Source: DASRCB01 sp035653295
GTDB taxonomy: Bacteria > Acidobacteriota > Terriglobia > Bryobacterales > Bryobacteraceae
DNA: 9,518 nucleotides
Reading direction: 5' to 3'
NCBI GenBank assembly: GCA_035653295.1
Contig: DASRCB010000311.1
Coordinates: forward strand, 1-9,518
Part shown: positions 1 through 6,509 of the stretch, one piece after another
How positions within the stretch are numbered: the stretch's first letter is position 1
Layout of the letters: each line of letters opens with the position of its first letter
The notes under the pieces: generated by a model
What the model was told of the DNA's origin: nothing
Databases searched by the model: none
Seen by the model: the letters and a program-made list of their open reading frames with translations, nothing else
Made by a program: the position numbers and the translations under genes

Positions 1-243
1 CACGCGCAGGCGCTGCTGGGGGCCAGCCTTGCCGGGCAGAGCAAGTTCGCCGACGCGGAGCCGCTCATCACCGCCGGATACGAGGGCATGCTGCAGCGGC
101 AGGCCACAATGACAGTGGCGGATCGCAGGGCGCTTCAAGAGGCCGGCAGCCGCATCGTCTCTATGTACGCGGCGTGGGAAAAGCCGGCGCGGGCGAAGGA
201 GTGGACACAGAAGCTCGCCGCGGTAACGGTAGCCCGGCAGTGA
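1..243 (+). CDS. C-terminal tail of a TPR-containing protein, probably a large serine/threonine protein kinase (5' end outside window)
   Basis: The frame is open from the first base and stops with TGA at 241-243, giving the last 80 residues. The sequence reads as helical-repeat material: an Ala/Leu-rich helix ending LLGASLAGQSKF, then ADAEPLITAGYEGM, then a region ending RIVSMYAAWEKPARAKEW. This pattern (GxSLxGQxKxxxAEPLL, a GYEGM turn, and a closing Y-x-A-W-x-K-P-x-x-A-x-x-W) is what I associate with the C-terminal TPR domains of the large eukaryotic-like Ser/Thr kinases of Acidobacteriota. No kinase residues are in the window, so the kinase identity is an inference from the tail alone; another TPR protein is possible. 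The gene ends 19 bp before the stop of the convergent flavoprotein gene, and no T-rich hairpin lies in that gap. Confidence 0.7.
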   Translation, partial: HAQALLGASLAGQSKFADAEPLITAGYEGMLQRQATMTVADRRALQEAGSRIVSMYAAWEKPARAKEWTQKLAAVTVARQ

Positions 244-262
244 GGCGGCTCGGTCCTCCGCT

Positions 263-3200
263 TTAATGCCGATAGCCCTTCCAGGCCAGTAATCCGCCCC
301 CGATCAGGCCAGCCGCGACGCCGGCGGTCAGCCACTCACGGACGTGGCCGTCATTGCGCTCGAGCCGCTGATACGCGCGTTCCGGACAAGGGCCGGCCAC
401 GCCGTTCGGACCATGGTCCAGCGCCATTTTGATCACCTGCGCCAGGTGCAGCGCGCGACGGTCCGTGCCGTCCTCGATCTGAGTGCGGCAGCTGAAGCCG
501 TCCGCGACCAGGATGGTATCCTTCGCTGCCTTGTCCACGTGCGGATGCAATTCGTGCGCAAACACGCGCATGGAGACGTCGTACTTGTCCTCCTCAAAAC
601 CGAAACTGCCCGCCATGCCGCAGCAACCGTCGTCGAGCAGGTGGGCATCCGCGCCCATTTTCTTCAGCACGCCCATTTCGCCACTCATTCCGACAACGGC
701 CTTATGGTGGCAATGACCGTGCACGATGAGCTTGCGGTCGAGCTTCGGGGGTGTATAATGATCCGCCTTCTTCTCCAGGAACTCGCCGAGGGTGAAGGCC
801 TGCTTTGAGAGGCGCTGCGCGTCGTGATCGTGCGGGAGCAGGTCGGTCAGCTCATCGCGGAACACCGCCACGCAGCTCGGCTCGAGGCCCACGATGGGCG
901 TGCCGTCCTCGATGTCCCGGCGAATGCTCTTCAGGATGCGATAGAGATAACTCTTCGCCATGTCGAGGAAGCCGTAGTCATACAGAGGACGGCCGCAACA
1001 CAGGCGCTCCTCCGGCACAACTACCTGATATCCGGCAGCCTCGAGCACATCCACTGCTGCCGCGGCGACCTCGGGATGGAAGTAGTTGTTAAAAGTATCG
1101 GCCCATAGAAGAACGCGCTGCCCACTGGCCGCGCGCGGGCGCCCGCGGCGGAACCAGGACCGGAAGGTTTGCCGCGCGAATTTCGGCATTCGCCGCTCCT
1201 GCGAGATGCCGCCCGCGGCCTTCATGACGCCGCTCAGGCCCGGAGTCTGGGTCATGAGATTGGCGATCTCCGGAAACAGCGACGCGAGTTCGGCCCACTT
1301 GTTGATCCATCCCATGGCGTAGGCGTAACGCGGGCGCAGCCGGCCTTCGTAGTAATGCGACAGGAACTCGGCTTTGTAAGTCGCCATGTCTACGTTGACG
1401 GGACAGTCGTGCTTGCATCCCTTGCAGGACAGGCACAGATCCAGCGCGTCGTAGACCTCGTCGCTTTTCCAGCCGTCGCGAATCACTTCGCCCTGCATCA
1501 TTTCGAAGAGCATGTGCGCGCGGCCGCGGGTAGAGTGCTTCTCCTCCATGGTGGCGCGATAGCTGGGGCACATGGTGCCCTTCTCCTGCCGGCGGCACTC
1601 GCCCACCCCGACGCAGCGCAGGCTGGCGTGAGCGAAGTTGTTGCCGTCCTGAAGGAAGTGGAAATGCGTTTTGACCTGGGGCGGGTTGTAGTCCGTGCCA
1701 AGGCGGAGGTTCTCATCGATGCGATACGGCTCCACCACCTTGCCCGGGTTCATCTTCCACTCCGGGTCCCAGAGACGCTTGAACTCGTTGAATGCTCCGA
1801 TCAGCTCATCGCCGAACATCTTGTAGAGGAACTCGGCCTTCGACTGTCCGTCGCCGTGCTCGCCGGAAAGCGACCCGCCGTATTTGGTCACCAGCGTCGT
1901 GGCATCGTCCATGAATCGGCGATAGTTCGCGATGCCCTCCGCGGTGTAGAAATCGAAGGTGATGCGAGTGTGAACGCAGCCCTGGCCAAAGTGCCCGTAC
2001 AGCGCGCCCTTGTAGCCGTGCTTGTCGTACACCGAACACAGGTCGCGCAGATAGGCGCCCAGCTTTTCCGGGGCGACCGCGGAATCTTCCCAGCCTTCCC
2101 AGGTGACGTGCTGGCCCGGCACCCACGCCGACGCTCCGAGGCCCGATTCGCGCACCTCCCAGATTTTCGCCGCGTCCTCGTCCTTGTCGTACAGCTTCAT
2201 GCTGGGCGCGTTCGGCTTTCCTTTGAGCGCGTCCATCATCTTCCGGGCATTCGCGTCGGACTCCTCCTTCGTATGCCCGCCGAACTCTACCAGCAGCCAC
2301 CCGCGGCCATCAGGAAGATAGTTGAGATCGTCGACATGGAGCCCTTTCTCTTTCATGTCGCTGACCAGCATCTCGTCCACCGCCTCGCAGCCGATGGGCT
2401 TCGTGTCCATGACCTCCATAATGTGGTCGGCGGCGTGGAACACGTCGGGGTAGCCAAGCACCACGAGCGTGCGCGCGGGCGGACTCCAGACCAGTTTGCA
2501 CTTCGCCTCCAGCGTGAGCGCGAGCGTGCACTCGGAGCCCACCAGCGCGCGGGCGACGTGAAAACCGTTCTCCGGAAGAAGTTCGTTCAGGTTGTACCCG
2601 GAAACGCGGCGCGGGATCTTCGGATAGCGCTGGCGGATCAGGTCCGCGTACTTGTCGCGAATGCGCTTCATTCCGGCGTAGATCTCGCCGCGCCGGCCCC
2701 CTTCGCGAATGATGCGCTCCAGCTCGTCATCCGATGTGGGGCCAACGCGAAAACGAGCGCCGTCGTAGGTCAGGATTTCCAGCTCGTCGATGTTCTCCTC
2801 GGTCTTGCCGGCCATGACCGCGTGAACGCCGCACGAATTGTTGCCGATCATGCCGCCAAGGGTGTTGTGGTTGTGGGTGGCCGGATCAGGGCCGAAGGTG
2901 AGCGTGTATCTCTCGGCCGCCTTGCGCAGCCAGTCGAGCACGATGCCGGGCTGCACGGTGGCCTGCCTGGCCTTGGCGTCAATATGAATGAGGCGGTTCA
3001 GGTATTTCGAGAAGTCGAGCACGACGGCGACATTGCAGCACTGCCCGCACAGGCTCGTGCCTCCGCCGCGGGCCAGAATGGGAGCGCCGAATTTTCGCGC
3101 GGTGTTCACGGTGGCGACAACATCGTCGATGGTTTTCGGAACCACCACGCCGATGGGAACCTGACGGTAGTTCGAGCCGTCGGTGGCGTAGAGCGCCCGG

Positions 3201-3346
3201 CTGCCGCTGTCGAACCGGACCTCGCCCTCGATGCGTTCGCTCAGCTCGGCCGCCAGCTCATGAGCGTATCCGGCGGGCACATCGCCTGGACGCAGGCGCG
3301 TCGGCGCAGCCTGTGCGATCTGGTTTTCTGCAATCAGCGTGGTCAC
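263..3346 (-). CDS. FAD-linked oxidase fused to Fe-S/CCG domains (GlcD-GlcF / YdiJ-like 2-hydroxyacid dehydrogenase), probable C-terminal membrane anchor
   Basis: This 1027-residue protein likely oxidises a D-2-hydroxy acid (D-lactate, glycolate or D-2-hydroxyglutarate class) and passes electrons through Fe-S clusters to a quinone-level acceptor. An FAD-binding PCMH-type domain spans about 63-285, with the Gly-rich LARGGGTSLCGQ (91-102) and TLGGMIGNNSCG (162-173). The FAD-oxidase C-terminal domain spans about 290-540, with putative metal-site motifs GHFGQGCVH (451-459) and SGEHGDG (494-500). A Fe-S region follows: Cys578, 584 and 593 in the spacing seen in YdiJ, then CxxCxxCxxxCP at 638-649. 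CCG-type motifs lie at 783-784, 825, 880-881, 908-909 and 953. Residues 1003-1022 form a hydrophobic Gly/Ala/Leu stretch followed by WKGYRH. Length is close to E. coli YdiJ (about 1018). The frame stays open upstream to 3607, but those residues are Arg-rich and overlap the enolase gene. I chose GTG 3344-3346, which has GGAG (3357-3360) 10 nt upstream and shares GTGA with the previous stop. The substrate is not determinable. Confidence 0.93.
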   Translation of the reverse strand: MTTLIAENQIAQAAPTRLRPGDVPAGYAHELAAELSERIEGEVRFDSGSRALYATDGSNYRQVPIGVVVPKTIDDVVATVNTARKFGAPILARGGGTSLCGQCCNVAVVLDFSKYLNRLIHIDAKARQATVQPGIVLDWLRKAAERYTLTFGPDPATHNHNTLGGMIGNNSCGVHAVMAGKTEENIDELEILTYDGARFRVGPTSDDELERIIREGGRRGEIYAGMKRIRDKYADLIRQRYPKIPRRVSGYNLNELLPENGFHVARALVGSECTLALTLEAKCKLVWSPPARTLVVLGYPDVFHAADHIMEVMDTKPIGCEAVDEMLVSDMKEKGLHVDDLNYLPDGRGWLLVEFGGHTKEESDANARKMMDALKGKPNAPSMKLYDKDEDAAKIWEVRESGLGASAWVPGQHVTWEGWEDSAVAPEKLGAYLRDLCSVYDKHGYKGALYGHFGQGCVHTRITFDFYTAEGIANYRRFMDDATTLVTKYGGSLSGEHGDGQSKAEFLYKMFGDELIGAFNEFKRLWDPEWKMNPGKVVEPYRIDENLRLGTDYNPPQVKTHFHFLQDGNNFAHASLRCVGVGECRRQEKGTMCPSYRATMEEKHSTRGRAHMLFEMMQGEVIRDGWKSDEVYDALDLCLSCKGCKHDCPVNVDMATYKAEFLSHYYEGRLRPRYAYAMGWINKWAELASLFPEIANLMTQTPGLSGVMKAAGGISQERRMPKFARQTFRSWFRRGRPRAASGQRVLLWADTFNNYFHPEVAAAAVDVLEAAGYQVVVPEERLCCGRPLYDYGFLDMAKSYLYRILKSIRRDIEDGTPIVGLEPSCVAVFRDELTDLLPHDHDAQRLSKQAFTLGEFLEKKADHYTPPKLDRKLIVHGHCHHKAVVGMSGEMGVLKKMGADAHLLDDGCCGMAGSFGFEEDKYDVSMRVFAHELHPHVDKAAKDTILVADGFSCRTQIEDGTDRRALHLAQVIKMALDHGPNGVAGPCPERAYQRLERNDGHVREWLTAGVAAGLIGGGLLAWKGYRH

Positions 3347-4467
3347 GTCTTTTTCACTCCTCCGTCGCCATACACCCGATACTTCTCCGCGTCCGCCTGC
3401 TTGAGTTCGATGCCGAATCCCGGACGCCCGGGATCCGGCCTCAGCTCTCCGTTTTTCGCTCGAATCGCGCCGTCGAAGATCATCTGCTCGATGCGCGCGT
3501 GATCGTGAAAATACTCGACATTCATCGCCCGCGTGGCGGCGCAGCAGGCATGTGCGTGCAGCGTGGGGGCGGTGTGCGCGGATAACCTGCGGCAGTGCGC
3601 TTCGCACAGGGCGTTCACCTGCAGGAAACCGCTGATGCCGCCGCAGCGCGTGGCGTCGGCCTGCAGCACGTCCACGGCTCCGGCGGCGAGCATGCGCTCG
3701 AAATACGGCGTGTCGTAACCGTATTCGCCCGCGGCGATGTCCATGCCGGGCGGGCCCTGTTCGCTCATCAGGCGCAGACCGGCCAAATCATCGGACGAAA
3801 CCGGCTCCTCGAACCAGCTCACGTCCAGGTCGGCGAAGGCCCACGCGAAGCCCAGCGCCTCCTTGACGCGAAACGCGCCGTTGGCGTCCACGTACAGCTC
3901 AGCGTCGTCGCCGATCGCCTCGCGCGCGGCGCTCACGCGCTCGAGATCGGCGTGCGGGTCGGTTCCGATCTTCATCTTCACCGCGCGGATTCCGTCCTGT
4001 TGCACCCAGCAGCGGAACTGCTCCTGCAACTGGTCGTTCGAATACGTCGTGAAGCCGCCACTGCCGTAAGCGGCGATCGCCGCGCGCGCCGGGCCAAGCA
4101 GCTCAGCGACGGAAACGCCCAGTAGTCGCGCCTTCAAATCCCACAGCGCGTTGTCCACGGCCGAGATGCCCATCGAGGCCACGCCGGGACGCCCGAGGTT
4201 GCGCACCTTCCAACCCATGGCCACCCATGCCTCGGTGACTGCCATCGCGCTCTTCCCCTTGACCACATCCGCGAGGTGCTGGTCGATGAGGAGAGCAGTG
4301 GAGGGATCGGCGTAACCGTACCCGATGCCGCGCGTATCGCCGGCCCGGACCTGCACAATGACGATGGTGGTCGAATCCCACCAGTAGGTCCCGTCGGCTT
4401 CGGGCGAACTGGTGGGAATCCTGAATGCGGAAACGCTGATCTCGTCGATCGTCGGGGCGGAGTCCAT
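3343..4467 (-). CDS. Enolase-superfamily enzyme, mandelate racemase group (probable sugar-acid/hydroxyacid dehydratase or racemase)
   Basis: The 374-residue protein has the usual size and architecture of the mandelate racemase/muconate lactonizing family: an N-terminal capping domain (about 1-125) and a modified TIM barrel. Catalytic residues are all visible and lie almost exactly at mandelate racemase positions: KxK at Lys164/Lys166 (VKMKIG), Mg ligands Asp194 (YVDANG), Glu220 (WFEEP) and Glu248 (AAGEYG), the Asp271 (LQADATRCGG) and His298 (LSAHTAP) dyad, and Glu318 (NVEYFHD). Such enzymes abstract the proton alpha to a carboxylate, and the KxK plus His-Asp set is typical of racemases and acid-sugar dehydratases. 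The specificity loop around 19-32 contains PEADGTYWWD, which I cannot match to a substrate. ATG at 4467 follows the TPP-enzyme stop by 12 bp, with a purine-rich GCGGGAAG just before it but no strong Shine-Dalgarno. Its TGA overlaps the GTG of the next gene by 4 bp, suggesting translational coupling. Confidence 0.93.
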   Translation of the reverse strand: MDSAPTIDEISVSAFRIPTSSPEADGTYWWDSTTIVIVQVRAGDTRGIGYGYADPSTALLIDQHLADVVKGKSAMAVTEAWVAMGWKVRNLGRPGVASMGISAVDNALWDLKARLLGVSVAELLGPARAAIAAYGSGGFTTYSNDQLQEQFRCWVQQDGIRAVKMKIGTDPHADLERVSAAREAIGDDAELYVDANGAFRVKEALGFAWAFADLDVSWFEEPVSSDDLAGLRLMSEQGPPGMDIAAGEYGYDTPYFERMLAAGAVDVLQADATRCGGISGFLQVNALCEAHCRRLSAHTAPTLHAHACCAATRAMNVEYFHDHARIEQMIFDGAIRAKNGELRPDPGRPGFGIELKQADAEKYRVYGDGGVKKT

Positions 4468-4479
4468 CTTCCCGCGCCC

Positions 4480-6240
4480 TTACACCAGCTCGCGGACCTT
4501 GTCTTCGAAGATCGTACCGATAATCTTGTGTGCATCCTTCGTGCCGCGCGCCAATGCTTCGGCAAAGTGTACGGCCTGCTCGGGCTTGATCTTCGCCGGC
4601 ATCGGCGGCTCGTTGACATCCACCACCGCCTCGACGAACGCCGGCCCCGGCGTATTGAGAGCCCGTTCCACAATCTCGCCGCAGTTGTCCGGTTTGTCGA
4701 TGCTGAACCCCTGCGCGCCACAGGCGCGCGCCACCCCTGCAAAGTCCACAGGCGAGAGCTCGCACGCATATTCGGGATTTCCGAGCAGCACGATCTGCTC
4801 CCATTTGATCTGGCCGAGGATGTTGTTCTTGACGATGAAGACCTTGATCGGTAGCTGGTTTTGCACCGCGGTGGCGAAGTCTCCCATCAGCATGGAAGCG
4901 CTGCCGTCGCCAATGAACGCGATGACCTGCCGTTCCGGATAAGCGGCCTGAGCGCCGATCGCGTACGGGATTCCGCAGGCCATGGTGGCCAGCGTTCCCG
5001 AAACGGTGTGCATTTGCCCGCGCTGGGCGATGATGTGCCGCGCCCACCAGGTGGTGATCGTTCCGGAATCGCAATTCACGATGGCGTCGCCGCGGAGACG
5101 CTTGCTGATCTCCTTCGCCAGCACCTGCGGCTTCAGCGGAGTGGAGCTGGCGCTGGCGCGTTTTTCCATCAGCTTCCACCAGTCGCGCATGCCCGCCTGA
5201 GCTTCTTCGAGGAAGCCGCGGTTCGGGTTGCGGCGCAGCAGCGGCAGCAACTCGCGCAATGCGCTCCGGGTATCGCCTACCAGGCCGACATCCACCGGGT
5301 ACCGCAGCCCGATGCGCACGGGATTGATGTCGATCTGCACCGCGCGCGCCTGACCCGGCTTCGGCAGAAATTCGATATACGGGAATGACGTCCCGATCAG
5401 GAACAGCGTGTCGCAGTCTTCAAGCGCGTCCTGCGAAGGCTTCGTGCCCAGCAGTCCGATGCCGCCCGTGGTGTATGGGCTGTCGTCGGGAACGGCAGCC
5501 TTGCCGAGCAGCGGCTTGATGATCGGCGCGCCCAGCTTTTCGGCGAGCTGCTCCAGTTCGTCAACGCAGTTCAGCGCTCCCCGCCCAGCCAGGATCACGA
5601 TCTTCTTTCCGGCGTTGAGCACCTCCGCGGCGCGTTCCACGCTCTCGCGCGCGGGCGGCCGTTTCTGGTGCGCCGAAATGTCGGCGGCGCGTGAGTGTCC
5701 CTGTACATTGCGCGGCGAGCGATCGCTCTTGCTCATCGACATCGATTGAAAGTCGATGGGAATGGTGATGCTCGAGACCGAGCGGTTGGTCAGCGCGCTC
5801 CGGCAGGCCAGTTCCGTCGCCGGCTCGACGTGCGCCGGCCCCATGATGCGCACGTTGTATTGAGCGACGTCCATAAACAGCTTGTCCACCTCCACGTCCT
5901 GCTGCGTGAACGTGTTGGTCACGTCGTGAAACTGCATCCCTGTGATCGCCAGCACAGGCTGCTGGTCCATTTTCGCGTCGTAAAGACCGTTCAGCAGATG
6001 GATCGCGCCGGGGCCCGACGTCGCCAGGCAAACACCCAGCCGCCCGGTGTGCTTGGCGTAGCTGCAGGCCGCGAAGGCGGCGCACTCCTCATGTCGAACG
6101 TGAATGAAGCGCACGCGATCCTTCTTCTTACGGAGCGCTTCGATCACCCCATCCACGCCATCGCCGGGCAGGCCGAATACAGTATCTACGCCCCAGTCCT
6201 GCAGGACGCTGATCAACACATCCGATGCGGTTTCCGCCAT
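4480..6240 (-). CDS. Thiamine-diphosphate-dependent enzyme, pyruvate oxidase/dehydrogenase (quinone) PoxB-like
   Basis: The 586-residue protein has the three-domain layout of the acetolactate synthase/pyruvate oxidase family. The N-terminal PYR domain contains GLPGDG (23-28), the activating glutamate in VRHEE (Glu51) and SGPGAIHLLNGLYDA, closely resembling PoxB. The middle domain has GRGAL (219-223) and VQIDINP (301-307). The C-terminal PP domain has the TPP/Mg motif starting GDGSASM (444-450) and ending KNN (471-473). PoxB-type enzymes convert pyruvate to acetate and CO2 and reduce a flavin/quinone. A FAD-dependent oxidase is likelier here than acetolactate synthase, but a 2-keto-acid decarboxylase or oxidase with another substrate is possible. 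The E. coli PoxB membrane-binding C-terminal tail is not recognisable; the protein instead ends with the charged helix IFEDKVRELV. It is the first gene of the minus-strand operon; GAGGAG at 6246-6251 lies 5 nt before the ATG and supports this start. Confidence 0.9.
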   Translation of the reverse strand: MAETASDVLISVLQDWGVDTVFGLPGDGVDGVIEALRKKKDRVRFIHVRHEECAAFAACSYAKHTGRLGVCLATSGPGAIHLLNGLYDAKMDQQPVLAITGMQFHDVTNTFTQQDVEVDKLFMDVAQYNVRIMGPAHVEPATELACRSALTNRSVSSITIPIDFQSMSMSKSDRSPRNVQGHSRAADISAHQKRPPARESVERAAEVLNAGKKIVILAGRGALNCVDELEQLAEKLGAPIIKPLLGKAAVPDDSPYTTGGIGLLGTKPSQDALEDCDTLFLIGTSFPYIEFLPKPGQARAVQIDINPVRIGLRYPVDVGLVGDTRSALRELLPLLRRNPNRGFLEEAQAGMRDWWKLMEKRASASSTPLKPQVLAKEISKRLRGDAIVNCDSGTITTWWARHIIAQRGQMHTVSGTLATMACGIPYAIGAQAAYPERQVIAFIGDGSASMLMGDFATAVQNQLPIKVFIVKNNILGQIKWEQIVLLGNPEYACELSPVDFAGVARACGAQGFSIDKPDNCGEIVERALNTPGPAFVEAVVDVNEPPMPAKIKPEQAVHFAEALARGTKDAHKIIGTIFEDKVRELV

Positions 6241-6245
6241 TCGTT

Positions 6246-6251
6246 CTCCTC
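6246..6251 (-). promoter_or_regulatory. Ribosome binding site of the TPP-enzyme gene
   Basis: Read on the minus strand, GAGGAG is followed by AACGA and the ATG at 6240-6238. It is the best Shine-Dalgarno match among the minus-strand genes and fixes the start of the operon's first gene. Confidence 0.75.
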
Positions 6252-6284
6252 GCTTTCTCGTAATTCCATTTCGTGGACTGCGAG

Positions 6285-6329
6285 GTAACCGTGTGCGTTT
6301 CGGAATTGGCTGAAAGCTTTATCGGTTAC
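6285..6329. repeat. Inverted-repeat pair in the divergent TPP-enzyme/metallothionein spacer
   Basis: GTAACCG (6285-6291) is repeated in inverted orientation as CGGTTAC (6323-6329), with 31 nt between the arms. In the same spacer AATTCC (6262-6267) pairs with GGAATT (6302-6307), and AAAGCTTT (6313-6320) is a perfect palindrome. The 116-bp spacer (6241-6356) must hold both divergent promoters, so the repeats could be operators. The arms are short and could be chance. I found no convincing -35/-10 pair for either direction and no recognisable SmtB/ArsR-type operator. Confidence 0.25.
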
Positions 6330-6345
6330 AGGGCGTCGAACAACC

Positions 6346-6350
6346 GGAGG
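6346..6350 (+). promoter_or_regulatory. Ribosome binding site of the metallothionein gene
   Basis: GGAGG ends 6 nt before ATG 6357-6359. This strong site decides the start against an in-frame ATG at 6273, whose extra 28 residues do not resemble metallothionein. Confidence 0.8.
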
Positions 6351-6356
6351 GCGAGC

Positions 6357-6509
6357 ATGGCGGATAACCAGAAGAAGTGTGCACACCCGATCTGCACCTG
6401 TACGGCGCGCGAGGGCGACAAATACTGCTCGGATGCCTGCAAGGATGCGGGCGGAAGGACTGAAATAGAATGCAGCTGCGGCCACCCCGGCTGCCAGGGC
6501 CACGCTTAG
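6357..6509 (+). CDS. Bacterial metallothionein, 50 residues
   Basis: This very small protein has eight cysteines (8, 13, 15, 24, 28, 39, 41, 46) and three histidines (10, 43, 49). The pattern CAHPxCxC, then GDKYCSDAC, then ECSCGHPGC is the signature of prokaryotic SmtA/BmtA-type metallothioneins, cytosolic proteins that bind Zn, Cd or Cu(I) in thiolate clusters. SmtA-type proteins from cyanobacteria are slightly longer with nine cysteines. By position the central YCSxxC and the CGHxxC knuckle are both kept, so a complete Zn4-type cluster is plausible but not proven. The gene is transcribed away from the TPP-enzyme operon. Its TAG (6507-6509) overlaps the TAA of the convergent kinase gene (6506-6508 on the other strand), so there is no space for a dedicated terminator. 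No metal-responsive regulator gene lies in the window. Confidence 0.92.
   Translation: MADNQKKCAHPICTCTAREGDKYCSDACKDAGGRTEIECSCGHPGCQGHA

Noticed and set aside
244..262. A terminator between the convergent kinase-tail and flavoprotein genes
   Set aside because: The 19-bp gap has no stable hairpin followed by T residues in either direction.
344..808. A 154-codon plus-strand frame opposite the C-terminal Fe-S part of the flavoprotein
   Set aside because: The coding signal lies on the minus strand (CCG and cysteine motifs intact). The plus frame has no ribosome binding site or family resemblance.
1169..3502. A 777-codon open frame on the plus strand opposite the flavoprotein gene
   Set aside because: Its translation is an Arg/Val/His/Ala-rich shadow with no recognisable domain, while the opposite strand carries intact FAD and Fe-S motifs. 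Long antisense frames are expected in GC-rich genes.
4103..5179. A 358-codon minus-strand frame overlapping the TPP enzyme and enolase genes
   Set aside because: It is the same strand read in a different frame across two genes whose own frames contain complete motifs. The product is Arg/Gly-rich and domainless.
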